Assembly: GCF_000830505.1 (NCBI RefSeq)
Contig: NZ_JXOK01000015.1
Span: 103,300-167,299, forward strand
Direction: 5' to 3'
Length of the DNA: 64,000 nucleotides
Source: Vibrio mytili
GTDB lineage: Bacteria; Pseudomonadota; Gammaproteobacteria; Enterobacterales; Vibrionaceae
Shown here: piece after piece, positions 1-9,802 of the stretch
How positions within the stretch are numbered: position 1 is the first letter of the stretch
Layout: each line of letters starts with the position of its first letter
The notes under the pieces: model-generated
The model's database searches: none
What the model saw: only the letters and a program-made list of their open reading frames with translations
Told to the model about the DNA's origin: nothing
Made by a program: the position numbers and the translations under genes

Positions 1-67
1 GGTATTGGTAACCTAGCTCTTTAAACCAATCGAGGCATTGTTGTTCTAGTTGGTCTTCAGTAATCAT
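1..67 (-). CDS. hsdR: Type I restriction endonuclease subunit HsdR, N-terminal fragment
   Basis: Only the first 22 codons lie in the window; the gene runs off the left edge. The start is the ATG at 67 and the protein begins MITEDQLEQQCLDWF, which matches the usual opening of HsdR subunits (EDQLEQ followed by an aromatic-rich helix). It follows the HrgA-like gene by 16 bases in the hsdM-hsdS-hrgA-hsdR order. HsdR is the ATP-dependent translocase and nuclease of the type I complex; none of its motor or nuclease motifs can be seen here, so the call rests on the N-terminus and the operon. Confidence 0.75.
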   Translation of the reverse strand, partial: MITEDQLEQQCLDWFKELGYQY

Positions 68-83
68 TAAGCCTTTATCCTTA

Positions 84-1012
84 TTATTTATTCCATGTGC
101 TCTTAATCAACCGTCCGGTTTGGTTATAAATGCCAACCTGCTCAATGTAATGGTGGAAATCCCTATTTTCAGAGACGATTCGGTTTGCAGATTGCCAATC
201 CACGTTGACTCTCTCTTGAGCTGGAATGAGTATTTGGCTATCAAACAAAGATTCAGTATCCAGAATCAGCACGCCAATCCCGTGCAAGCTCGACAACATT
301 TGCAGCTCACCTTCAACGTCGCTATTTAAGCCTGTGGCAACAAGGTAGCCGAAATTGGCCCAACTCGAATTCGATACTGCTTGGAAAAAGTATTTTCGTA
401 CGTTGCCTTTAGTAAGATGTTTCTTCACTTCAAAAGACCAAAGTCGAACCGAGCTATGATTCCCATTGCGCACACAGCTTCTCACAATTTCATCCCAACC
501 TTGGTCGAGCGGCTCTAGCGCCACCACATCCGGATGTAACCAGTGATTGCCACCGTTGCCATGAGAGTTTTTAGATTTACGCTCGTCAATACGCTGACAG
601 TAAAGGCCCAGATCCTTGCTAAGGTACTCAATCAACATTGGGTAGAGATCGTGTTCGCTTAAGCTTTGCGGCACGAGAGGCGTATCGATGTCTGATTCAT
701 CTGCATCGCTAAGATCATCTTCCTGATGAGCAGGTGTAGGCTTCTGCTCCCAGTAATAAACCCGAGGTCTTGGTTTGTCACGAGTGGCGACATTAGGACA
801 AACGATTTTCGCTCTTTCAGTACGTTCCCCACCAATTTCTGCCGCGAGCTGGGCGATAAGCTTGTCTTCGGTGTTGTATCGAGGGTTTGCTTGCTTCTCA
901 GCGATTTCTTCTGGATATCGAAGCACAAATTCTTTGGCTAAATCCCGAGCAGTAAACTTCTTGTCGGGGTTCGCTTGAGCGTTTCGATAATCATTTCTAC
1001 TCGGGTTGCCAT
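84..1012 (-). pseudogene. HrgA/COG2958-like protein of the type I RM operon, one-base frameshift near its start
   Basis: The intended start is the ATG at 1012, which overlaps the hsdS stop as TAATG and so looks translationally coupled. That frame reads MATRVEMIIETLK and then runs into a stop; the remaining protein continues one frame over (ANPDKKFTARDLAKEF, then MLRYPEE from 926). A single missing base around 978-981 explains this, and adding one base gives exactly 310 codons including the stop. The N-terminal half resembles a winged-helix HARE-HTH-type domain and the C-terminal part a restriction-like fold, as in COG2958/HrgA proteins found in type I RM loci. A shorter product starting at 926 (280 residues) is possible. 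The role in restriction is not established. Confidence 0.65.
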
Positions 1013-2247
1013 TATTCGACCTCTGCTAATTCTTGAGCTTGTCCTAACTCGATTTCGCCGGAAAGCAATTTAGGAAGCAAGGTATCTCGCAGTGCTGCAA
1101 GATTGATATTTTGCTGTTTATTGTTCGCCACAGTTCTGAAAAATGATGCAAAAACTTCCTCTAGCTTTCTACATAACTCTTCATTAGGAACAACTATCAT
1201 CAATCGTTCGAAGTCTCTTGGGTAAATATGTGGCTGAGCTGCTCCAGTTTGCATATCAAAAATCTTTTTCTGATTATACCTAAGAGCTACATACTGTAAG
1301 AAAAACAGAGGGGTGGTCGATTGGCTTATGTAAGAGCAATCTGAAGCCCAAATGTTTTCAAAATACAAATTTACATACCCAGCGTTTGCACCAGAAGCAC
1401 TAATAGTTATAGCTGGCCCATCTACATTATGGGCGTTGTGAAAATATGCTGGCTTTAACCCGCCAGCCACAACAGGGACATCACCGTCAACAATGGTTTT
1501 CTTGGTGATGTTTTTACCTTTAGTTATTTTCACCCACTCAGAAAATGGTTTTACTTCCCAACCATCTGGGATCAAACCAAGCTCAGACTCAACGAGCTTT
1601 TCAGGGAATAGCGAGGCAGTGGCAGCATCCATCCCCTCTGGCAGCTCGCCATTCATTTTGGCTTTAACTGGATCGAAATCGACAAACCACGATTTGAAGA
1701 TAGCTTGTGCCATTTGTTCTAGGGTTTGGTTGGTTTGTGTATTTAGCGCCATTTTTGAGGCAATATCAGACAATGACTTCGCAACCATATCCTCATTGCC
1801 AATTCGAGGAATATTCAAGGCTTTTAATACAGGAATTCGAACATTACTAACTGTGGAACCTGTTCCTTCATTCCAAGCTATCTGCTGCTGGACGTAAGGA
1901 GATTGCAAAGCCCAAAATAGATATTGTCCATTTACATCAGATTTTGGACGTAATAATACCTGCCTCTGTCCTAAGCAGCACTTTAAGCCTTCTGGTATCA
2001 TGCATACTTCACCCATCGGGGCTTCACGCGTAAATACGATATCACCTGCTTTTGGGGCTGCTCGTTTTATTCGTTTTTGATAATCTTCTTCGTTAGTAAA
2101 ACTAGGAGCGGAAAGATCTAGAACACCATTTTTGATATTCTGATTTCGTAAGACAATAATCCCTTCATCAGTCCATTTTGGTGTTGAATGAGGACAGTCA
2201 ACTACAAGTTCGCACAATGAATCTAGAGTCGCGGTTTCAAAGCTCAT
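1012..2247 (-). CDS. hsdS: Type I restriction-modification specificity subunit HsdS
   Basis: The 411-residue protein has the two target-recognition-domain layout of HsdS: an N-terminal TRD, then a conserved helical spacer containing LEQMAQAIFKSWFVDFDPV around residues 180-200, then a second TRD starting at LGLIPDGWEV, and a C-terminal helical repeat ending near LRDTLLPKLLSGEIEL. HsdS sets the bipartite DNA target for both methylation and cleavage. It overlaps hsdM by 11 bases upstream and the HrgA-like gene downstream, so the genes are one transcription unit. No second hsdS copy or partial TRD is present that would allow shuffling. Confidence 0.95.
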   Translation of the reverse strand: MSFETATLDSLCELVVDCPHSTPKWTDEGIIVLRNQNIKNGVLDLSAPSFTNEEDYQKRIKRAAPKAGDIVFTREAPMGEVCMIPEGLKCCLGQRQVLLRPKSDVNGQYLFWALQSPYVQQQIAWNEGTGSTVSNVRIPVLKALNIPRIGNEDMVAKSLSDIASKMALNTQTNQTLEQMAQAIFKSWFVDFDPVKAKMNGELPEGMDAATASLFPEKLVESELGLIPDGWEVKPFSEWVKITKGKNITKKTIVDGDVPVVAGGLKPAYFHNAHNVDGPAITISASGANAGYVNLYFENIWASDCSYISQSTTPLFFLQYVALRYNQKKIFDMQTGAAQPHIYPRDFERLMIVVPNEELCRKLEEVFASFFRTVANNKQQNINLAALRDTLLPKLLSGEIELGQAQELAEVE

Positions 2248-3940
2248 AACCCAACTCCACTAGGTTCTTCTTGATCTCAGCTTCTAGTGTTGCTGATTCT
2301 GCAAACTGTTCACTTAACTTACTGGTTAGAACAGTCATCTTTTCAGCAAATGGAACACCATCATCTAGTTCTTCAGCAGCACCAACGTATCGTCCCGGAG
2401 TGAGCACAAAATCGTGTTTCTTAATCTCTTCTAACGTTGCTGATTTACAGAAGCCTGCTTGGTCTTCGTAAGCGACACCATTTACTTCCGCACCCGTTTT
2501 CCATGCATGGTAAAGGTCAGCGACTTTCTGGATATCATCTTGGGTAAAATCTCGAAGCACACGGTCTTTCATATAGCCAAGGTTACGTGCATCAATAAAC
2601 AACACTTCACCTTTACGATCACGTAGTTTTCGGCCTGATTTATCGGTACGGGCTTTCTTGTTTTTGGTTAAAAACCAGATACAAGCAGGGATCTGGGTGT
2701 TGGTAAACAGTTGTCCCGGAAGCGCAACCATACATTCAACCAAATCGTTCTCGACTAAGGCCGCACGAATTTCACCTTCGTTGTTGGTGGTTGAACTCAT
2801 CGAGCCATTGGCAAGTAACAAGGCTTGAGAACCATCAGGAGCTAGGTGGTAAAGCATATGCTGCATCCACGCAAAGTTTGCGTTACCCGACGGTGGTGTG
2901 CCGTATACCCAGCGCGGATCATTATCATCGACACCCGTATTCCACTCTTTCATGTTGAAAGGAGGGTTAGCCATGATGAAGTCAGCACGCAAATCAGGAT
3001 GTTGGTCATTGGTGTAGGTACTGGCAGGTTCCTTACCAAAATCATAATCCAACCCACGGATTGCCATGTTCATCGCAGCAAGCTGCCATGTGGTGTAGTT
3101 GTATTCCTGACCGTAAATAGAGATTCTTTGTTTTTGCGTGAGTGGGTCAATCTCTTTTTGGTTAGCGCGGCGCTCAATAAACTTCTCTGATTGCACAAAG
3201 AAACCGCCCGAACCCATTGCAGGGTCATACACACGGCCTTCAAACGGCTCAATCATCTCAACAATCAGCGAAACGATTGATGCAGGCGTGTAGAACTGAC
3301 CGCCTTTCTTACCTTCAGCAAGAGCAAATTGGCCTAGGAAGTATTCGTAAATATGACCAAGAATATCTTTGCTGTTAAGCGACTTATGATTGAATGGGAT
3401 GGTCGCGATGAGGTTAATCAGCTCATTAAGTTTTGACTGATCAATTTTTAGAGCGGCGTAGTGCTTGTTGAGTACACCTTTTAGCTTCTGGTTGTCGCGC
3501 TCAATCCCCTCCAATGCATTATCAATCAGGTGACCAACAGACGTGATTTTCTTCGTTTTACCATCAATAACCAAATCGGCACCACCAATAACCATCGGGC
3601 CATTGTCTTGCAGGAACTTCCAACGAGATTCTGTAGGCAACCAAAACACGTTTTTCTCTTTGTAGTAATCGCGCTGTTCCAGCTCAATCGCGATTTCTTG
3701 TTCAAGTTCTTCAGCCGTGTAACCTTCAGGATCGAGGAAGTACTCGTGATCAGGATTAGCAAAGTCTTGTTTTAGCTCTTCTTGGCGCAACATGAAGGCG
3801 TCAGACACGTATTTAACGAAAATTAAGCCAAGCACCGCATGTTTGTATTGAGAGGCATCGAGTGACGCACGGAGTTTGTCTGCGGCTGTCCAGAGCTTAC
3901 TTTCCAGCTCTTTGAGGAATAGTTGTTCTTGTTCGTTCAT
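2237..3940 (-). CDS. hsdM: Type I restriction-modification DNA methyltransferase HsdM
   Basis: This 567-residue protein is an N6-adenine methyltransferase of the HsdM family. It has an N-terminal helical HsdM_N region, an AdoMet motif I (YDPAMGSGGFF, about residue 240) and the catalytic NPPF motif (ADFIMANPPFNMKEW, about residue 325). With HsdS it protects the host; with HsdR it forms the restriction complex. It is the first gene of the operon and is divergent from the tyrosine recombinase at 4050, with about 110 bases between them holding both promoters. The reading frame is intact. Confidence 0.97.
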   Translation of the reverse strand: MNEQEQLFLKELESKLWTAADKLRASLDASQYKHAVLGLIFVKYVSDAFMLRQEELKQDFANPDHEYFLDPEGYTAEELEQEIAIELEQRDYYKEKNVFWLPTESRWKFLQDNGPMVIGGADLVIDGKTKKITSVGHLIDNALEGIERDNQKLKGVLNKHYAALKIDQSKLNELINLIATIPFNHKSLNSKDILGHIYEYFLGQFALAEGKKGGQFYTPASIVSLIVEMIEPFEGRVYDPAMGSGGFFVQSEKFIERRANQKEIDPLTQKQRISIYGQEYNYTTWQLAAMNMAIRGLDYDFGKEPASTYTNDQHPDLRADFIMANPPFNMKEWNTGVDDNDPRWVYGTPPSGNANFAWMQHMLYHLAPDGSQALLLANGSMSSTTNNEGEIRAALVENDLVECMVALPGQLFTNTQIPACIWFLTKNKKARTDKSGRKLRDRKGEVLFIDARNLGYMKDRVLRDFTQDDIQKVADLYHAWKTGAEVNGVAYEDQAGFCKSATLEEIKKHDFVLTPGRYVGAAEELDDGVPFAEKMTVLTSKLSEQFAESATLEAEIKKNLVELGYEL

Positions 3941-4049
3941 TGCTGATTTCTTGAATTCGAAAAATTTACCTTATGATACCAGTAACTAAGCAAACTTCCT
4001 TGAGTTCTGCCTTACTTAACAGTGATTTTTATGAAGTAAGGAGCACATT

Positions 4050-4646
4050 ATGGCTGCTTGGAATAAAGGAAAAAGAGTTGGACAGAAGAAAGCGTTCAAA
4101 TTGGAAGACATTTGGCGCATTCGAATTCGATTGGAGCTTGAGGAACGGTTATTTGAATTGGCGTTGTTTAACCTTGCCATCGATAGCAAACTCAGAGCAT
4201 GTGACTTGCGTAACCTAAAGGTACAAGACGTTAGCCGCAGTGGTTGTGTGATGTCACGAGCTATTGTGAAGCAACAGAAAACCCATCAAGAAGTGCACTT
4301 CGAGATCACGCCTAAGACCCAACAAACCTTATCTCAATGGATTATTAAGAATTGTCTGACGCCAACCGACTACGTGTTCCCAAGCCCACGTCGTCAAGGT
4401 CAACCAATCTCTTACCATTACTACACGACTATGGTTAACAGATGGGTAACGGATATCGGTTTAGATAAATCTCAGTACGGCACACATTCGCTACGTCGCA
4501 CCAAGGCTTCTTTGATCTACGCCAAAACCAAGAACTTACGTGCTATCCAGTTACTTCTTGGACATGCTAAGTTAGAAAGTACGATTGAATACCTTGGTGT
4601 TGAGATTGAAGATGCGCTAAGGATTTCGGAGAGTTGCGAGACGTAA
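4050..4646 (+). CDS. Small tyrosine recombinase/integrase (FimB-sized)
   Basis: The 198-residue protein is almost entirely catalytic domain. The tyrosine-recombinase residues are visible: Arg49 (KLRACDLR), the His146-x-x-Arg149 pair (THSLRRTKAS), His172 (LLGHAKLEST) and the nucleophile candidate Tyr181 (IEYLGV). It lacks the N-terminal core-binding domain of phage integrases, like FimB/FimE-type recombinases of about 200 residues. The ATG at 4050 has a good AAGGAG Shine-Dalgarno; the longer frame from 3973 is another frame. It sits between the hsd operon and the SIR2-HerA pair, so it may have served island acquisition or a local DNA switch. No obvious invertible segment with long inverted repeats was seen nearby. 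Confidence 0.85.
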   Translation: MAAWNKGKRVGQKKAFKLEDIWRIRIRLELEERLFELALFNLAIDSKLRACDLRNLKVQDVSRSGCVMSRAIVKQQKTHQEVHFEITPKTQQTLSQWIIKNCLTPTDYVFPSPRRQGQPISYHYYTTMVNRWVTDIGLDKSQYGTHSLRRTKASLIYAKTKNLRAIQLLLGHAKLESTIEYLGVEIEDALRISESCET

Positions 4647-4739
4647 GATTCAATGCCAACGGCTTAAGTTGTAAACATTAATGGCAGTTGTTTGTGTCCC
4701 CAACACTATATCTTTCATACAAATATAAGAAGTGTATTT

Positions 4740-6157
4740 ATGACTACTCAGCACATTAAAGTTGGCAGTGTTCCCGATATTATTGAGCTAATGCCAAACC
4801 CCAATGAGCAAAGTGATTCTTATCCTTTTACCCTCTCAACGAATAGTACATGGGGAGAACAAGGTTCCGAAGTATCGATAGAGAAATTGCGTCAAAATAT
4901 CGAGCCTTGGTTAACAGCTCTTTTTCAATCCGAACATTTAAATCTATTGATCGGTGCAGGTTTGAGTACGTCTATTCAAATGTCGGCAACAGGTGCGCCT
5001 CCTGCTGGAATGGGGTGGATCAGTGATCTAGCCGTCTGTCAAAGCGAAATAAATGCATTCGCTACAAAAGCTGCCACAGCGGCTGGTCGCGATAAAGGAA
5101 ATATAGAAGATCAAATAAGAGCTATTAATGAACTTATCAAAGGGCTTGAAATTCTAACAGTGTTAAATAACCCACAACCTGAAAACCCTCCAGCTCCTTT
5201 TGTAGCCTATAGAGACCTAAAAGCTGATTTAGATGCAATTAAGGGGGAGTTGTCTCGATGTCTAGGTGAGTTTTCAAAATCTGTCAGTAACGGAGAACAC
5301 TTAATTAAAAGTGCTGAACCAAAACGAAAAGAGGAAACTTTCAACTATCTTGTGAGCTTCTTAATGAGCTTTGCAAGTAGAACCGCTACACGCGATAGAT
5401 TGCATATTTTTACAACGAACTACGACCGAATTATCGAGGTTGGTGCTGAACTTGCAGGTTTAAGACTCATAGATCGTTTTGTTGGAAGTATCGCTCCCGT
5501 TTTTAGATCCTCAAGATTAGAAGTTGATTATCACTATAACCTCCGGGAATACGTGGTGAACCAAGATATTTGGAAGGAGTGGCTCGTTTTACCAAGCTTC
5601 ACGGTTCTCTTGATTGGCACGAACAAGATGGTGCGATTAGGCGCTTTGGTTTACCTTTTGGAGCACGCTCTGTTGAACCGTTTTTAGAAGCAGAAGGTCA
5701 CGAAAGCAATAGCTATGAACAACTAATGATTTACCCTAATTCAGTCAAAGACAGAGAAACCGCAGAGTACCCCTATGTAGAGCTATTTAGAGACTTAGCA
5801 GCAGCGACTAGCCGTCCAAACAGTACATTAGTCACGTATGGCTATAGCTTTGGTGATGAGCATATAAACCGAGTAATTGAAGATATGCTTACCGTTCCAT
5901 CTACCCATCTCGTCATCATTGCTTTCGGTGACCCGCTCGGAAGAATTATGAACTTCATTAGTAAAAGTGGAAGAAAAGCTCAAATCACTTTACTAATGGG
6001 TGACCATTTAGGTGACCTCAAAACTTTGGTTGATAACTATCTACCTAAACCAGCCATAGATAAAGCATCAATAAAGATGGCCGAACTACTAAAGCAGCGA
6101 GGCTTTATCCAGTCAGAACACTCAGGTAATGCAACTACCACCGAGGTAACACTATGA
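4740..6157 (+). pseudogene. SIR2-family NADase-type defence protein, split by a one-base deletion
   Basis: The frame from ATG 4740 carries the NAD-binding GAGLS motif (LLIGAGLSTS) and the TTNYD motif, then goes out of frame near 5541. The other frame resumes with GIRGEPRYLEG and the catalytic-His block FTKLHGSLDW, then YGYSFGDEHIN. Restoring one C in the CC run at about 5541 would join them (expected NPPGIRGEP), giving about 472 residues. Such SIR2 proteins deplete NAD after phage infection. The 3' end overlaps the HerA start as ATGA, the standard layout of two-gene SIR2-HerA systems. If the deletion is real the system is inactive; if it is an assembly error the pair is intact. Confidence 0.85.
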
Positions 6158-8193
6158 GTTACTTGCCTATAGAAAGACTAGAGCAGCTACGAATCGGAAC
6201 CGTTGGTTTTGTATCGCCTAGTGAAATTAGAGTTTCCTTAGAAATTGATTCTCCAGACTCAGTGTCTCTTCAAGGAGGTTCTCCTCGCAACTTTCCCCGG
6301 ATAAATAGCTATGTACTGATAAACAGTGATGATGGGTTTCTCGTTGGTCAAGTTGAGTGGATCGCAGTAGAACACTCGCCATATCCAAAGAGAAGAGGCT
6401 TGCAAGATTTTGGCTTGATAGATCTACCTTTTCCACTAAAAAAGCTCAGTATCAACCCCGTTGGGACATTGAGAAGCGATAGAAAAAACGATGGCTTCAG
6501 ATTCACTAGAGGAACAGATGCATTTCCTTCGGTTGGTGATTCAGTACTCCTACCTACTGATAAACAATTAAACTCAATAATCGAATCAGGTGAAAACAGA
6601 AGGGTTAAAATAGGAGATAGTCCTCTAGCTAACAATGCAGAAATAAAAATCGATCCCGATAGGCTTTTTGGGCGACATATAGCTGTTTTGGGCAATACGG
6701 GTAGTGGTAAGTCTTGTTCTGTGGCGGGGCTAATTCAATGGTCTTTGGACGCAGTTTTACAACAGGGAAAGACCCCAAATGCTCGATTCATAATACTTGA
6801 TCCTAATGGGGAGTACAGCCGAGCATTTGGCCCAAAGTCAAAATACAAGGGTAAGTTATTACGCGTAGAAGCTAACTCTGATGATGGTGAGCTAGATCTT
6901 AAAGTACCATCATGGCTATGGAATAGTTCTGAGTGGGGAGCGTTCACTCAAGCAAGTTCAAAAGTTCAACTCCCATTGCTACGACGAGCTTTGAGGGCGA
7001 TGAGAAATGATGTGTTGTCAGAAGATGACGTAACAATTCAAGCAAAACATTTTTGCGGAATACTTCTCGTTTCAATAAGGCAACTAGCAAGTCAAGGGCA
7101 GATATATGTGAATGCTGGCCCTGCCAAAGGCTTAGTTGAAAGTTTAACGTCATGGGAAAGTAGCCTTTTAACACTAAACGAAAAAATCGACAACCAACCT
7201 TTCGATAACCTAATAAGTACGATAAATGCGTATCTATCCTCCAGAAGAGGAATACAGTGGCCTGCTAAGCCTGATGTCGGTGATACAGACAGGTTGATTG
7301 CTGACTTAAAACAAGCTCATGTTGCACTTGGCGGCGATGAACAAGAACTTCTCCCGAAAAGTGAAGATACGCCTATTCGTTTTGAAGGTGATGACTTCGT
7401 AGCATATCTCGAAGCTTTAGCACAAGAAACAGGAACAGAGCAATTCGTGGAATTTCTTTTGACTCGAATTCGCACAATGTTAGGTGACACCCGAATTAGT
7501 GCCGTCACTAAAGATTCGGAGGAACCTATCAGTTTAACTAATTGGTTAGATACTTTTCTTGGGAAGGACACTCATGGTGCTATCACAGTTATCGACCTTT
7601 CACTCGTTCCAAATGAAATTATCCATCTTGTAACAGCAGTAATCTCTAGAGTGACTTTTGAAGCTCTTCAACGATACAGGAAAATGAATGGAAAACCATT
7701 ACCGACAGTAATGGTTGCAGAGGAAGCCCATACATTTATCAAACGATACAAAGAAGAAAGTGAGAGTCAGTCAGTCTCTGATGTGTGCTGCAAAGTCTTT
7801 GAAAAGATCGCTCGCGAAGGGCGGAAATTTGGTTTAGGTCTAGTAGTATCATCCCAACGACCTTCTGAGCTATCTCCCACTGTTCTGTCTCAATGTAATA
7901 CTTTTTTATTGCACAGAATTAGCAATGATAGAGACCAAGAACAAGTCCATAGGCTTGTTCCCGATAACATGAGGGGATTATTAAGAGAGCTACCATCACT
8001 ACCATCACGACATGCAATTTTACTCGGATGGGCTTCTGAACTCCCCGTTTTAGTTCGAATGAAAGAACTTACTGAAGAACAAAGACCACAATCTGATGAT
8101 CCAGACTTTTGGAACGTATGGTCTAACTCCACAACTGAGCCACGTGAAGTAAACTGGCAGCCAATCGTTGAAGAGTGGCAAAACCGAGATTAA
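6154..8193 (+). CDS. HerA-family ATPase of a SIR2-HerA defence system
   Basis: The 679-residue protein has an N-terminal HAS-barrel-like region and a FtsK/HerA RecA-type core. Walker A is GNTGSGKS at residues 180-187; Walker B is followed by VAEEAHTFI around residue 525, and an arginine/sensor-like stretch VVSSQRPSELSP follows. HerA forms hexameric rings that pump DNA; in SIR2-HerA systems it assembles with the SIR2 effector. It starts inside the SIR2 stop codon (ATGA), showing translational coupling. The frame is intact to its TAA. After the stop come short inverted repeats containing AGCGCC and GGCGCT. Confidence 0.92.
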   Translation: MSYLPIERLEQLRIGTVGFVSPSEIRVSLEIDSPDSVSLQGGSPRNFPRINSYVLINSDDGFLVGQVEWIAVEHSPYPKRRGLQDFGLIDLPFPLKKLSINPVGTLRSDRKNDGFRFTRGTDAFPSVGDSVLLPTDKQLNSIIESGENRRVKIGDSPLANNAEIKIDPDRLFGRHIAVLGNTGSGKSCSVAGLIQWSLDAVLQQGKTPNARFIILDPNGEYSRAFGPKSKYKGKLLRVEANSDDGELDLKVPSWLWNSSEWGAFTQASSKVQLPLLRRALRAMRNDVLSEDDVTIQAKHFCGILLVSIRQLASQGQIYVNAGPAKGLVESLTSWESSLLTLNEKIDNQPFDNLISTINAYLSSRRGIQWPAKPDVGDTDRLIADLKQAHVALGGDEQELLPKSEDTPIRFEGDDFVAYLEALAQETGTEQFVEFLLTRIRTMLGDTRISAVTKDSEEPISLTNWLDTFLGKDTHGAITVIDLSLVPNEIIHLVTAVISRVTFEALQRYRKMNGKPLPTVMVAEEAHTFIKRYKEESESQSVSDVCCKVFEKIAREGRKFGLGLVVSSQRPSELSPTVLSQCNTFLLHRISNDRDQEQVHRLVPDNMRGLLRELPSLPSRHAILLGWASELPVLVRMKELTEEQRPQSDDPDFWNVWSNSTTEPREVNWQPIVEEWQNRD

Positions 8194-8252
8194 TTTATCT
8201 GTTAAAATAGCGCCAAAGATATGCCTTACAACACGAATTAAGGTTAACTAAT

Positions 8253-8270
8253 CTAAGGCGCTTTTGTCCC
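8253..8270 (+). repeat. 18-bp island boundary repeat, copy 1
   Basis: The sequence CTAAGGCGCTTTTGTCCC lies just after the SIR2-HerA pair. The identical 18 bases recur at 10348-10365, after the next gene pair. Weaker relatives ending in TTTGTCCC or TTTGTGTCCCC are found at about 10903-10916 and 4689-4698. In copy 1 the TAAGGCGCT half can pair with an upstream AGCGCC and CCTTA around 8208-8230. The intergenic stretch 8194-8450 shows no other feature. Confidence 0.6.
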
Positions 8271-8450
8271 CAAGCTAGGCGTCGTGAGACGTCTCTGGAC
8301 AATTTTGATTTGGGTCTTGTTTTAGAAGTTCGTTCCTAAAGCTGATGCTACTTTCTAGGAAAATCCCGTTCTTTGATGCCTCTCTCTGAACTGCTCGTTG
8401 ATATTCAATAATATGCATTGCAATAGTCCCATCATATATTTGAGTGCAAA

Positions 8451-9754
8451 ATGGCTAAAACCGATATGCAGCTATTGCTGTACCAATCTTACAGAAGCAT
8501 CAAACTGAGAGTTCTACTTTCACCAAAGAAGAGCTTCTTGAGCAAGTGGGTTGGAAACCCAGTACATTCAAGTCTTACTACGGGAAGGGACAGATCACCC
8601 AGTTCTTAGCTGAGATCGAAGCTAATACGTACGAAGCAATAAATGTACTAGACGTAAGTTTCATCGAGTTCAAAAAGCGTTTATCTCAAAGCAAACACTA
8701 TCAAGAGTTAGGTCATAAATGTAAATCTAACTTAGCGAAAGCTCTGCTCAAAAAATCCAAAGATAATATGATGCTCGCCTTAGAGCTTTATAACAGACCA
8801 TCACTTGAAAATAAGTTAGATGGATTTGTCATGATGTACTCAACAGCTTGGGAACAGCTACTTAAGGCAATTATCATTGAGCGTGATGGTGAAGAATCAA
8901 TATTTGAGAAATCGAATAAACAAGGCGTTAAGAAAACAATTTCTTTGCGACAATGTTTGGATAAGTTGTTCAAAGAGAATGACAATGTAAGGAAGAATAT
9001 CTCTCGTATAGCTGATTGGCGTGATGGTGCAGTTCATCTACTTATGCCAGAGCTTCAAGGATTAGCCTCTCGAATTTTTCAATCAGGCGTTCTAAATTAC
9101 TCATCCAAGTTTCAAGATTTTGCTGAGATACCATTTATGCAGTCTCAGCATGCTGGCATGATATCTCTAGTTGGTGATTTCAAAATGCCACCAAAAGCGA
9201 TGTTAAGCTCATTATATGGTAAAGCTGCGGAAGATATTCTTGAATTAGCTCAAACGGTACAAGACGAAATTGAGCAAGAAGATGATATTGAGTTCGCCAT
9301 ACCTATTAACGTATCACTTGTATACGCTCGCAATGAAAAAGATAGTCAGATAATACTTGCTGCTGCTAATGGTAAAACTCAGGACTTGGAGCGGTTGAAA
9401 AAAGCTCTCATTGTAGAAAAACGAGTAGACCCAGAGAAAACTCATACTTTTACTCAAAAGACTGCTATTGATGCAATCAATAAAACCCTTCATGCTAACT
9501 ACGATACCGCAAAGCTAGAGAAGTGTTTAGTAGCTCGAGACAAGAGAGGAAAGCCAACGATAAACAATCATTGCTTCCAAGCAGCATTAAAAAAGCTAAA
9601 TTGGAAAGCAACGTCTAACAAACACCACCACTACCAAAAGATATCCAATACACACATTTATTCTCAAGATGCGGTTGATGATCTGGTTAGACATATTACA
9701 ACGAAGGATGACTTTATTAAGCAAGCGAAGGCTCAAGCTTCAAAGAAAAAGTAG
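8451..9754 (+). pseudogene. DUF3644/HEPN-like protein with a one-base frameshift near the start
   Basis: From ATG 8451 the first frame reads MAKTDM and then diverges; the adjoining frame reads AAIAVPILQKHQTESSTF and continues unbroken to 9754. One missing G after the second ATG (about 8468) explains it and gives 434 residues. A shorter product could start at the GTG or TTG near 8546 (402 residues). The N-terminus looks like a helix-turn-helix; the central region fits DUF3644 (AWEQLLKAIII) and contains an R-x4-H motif, Arg159 and His164 in the 402-residue numbering (WRDGAVHLL), which is the HEPN ribonuclease signature. The basic C-terminus resembles a second small DNA-binding domain. Neighbouring defence genes suggest an RNase effector; this is inference. 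Confidence 0.65.
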
Positions 9755-9802
9755 CTTTCTGTAAAGCGCTTCATTGTCCTTAAATGAGAAAAGATTAAAC
9801 CG

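Noticed and set aside
1012..4646. Phase-variable hsdS inversion driven by the tyrosine recombinase
   Set aside because: Only one hsdS is present, with no partial second copy and no long inverted repeats; the recombinase lies beyond hsdM.
8200..8275. Integron attC site
   Set aside because: There are paired AGCGCC/GGCGCT and CCTTA/TAAGG arms, but the RYYYAAC and GTTRRRY core sites are not arranged as in attC, and no integron integrase is seen.
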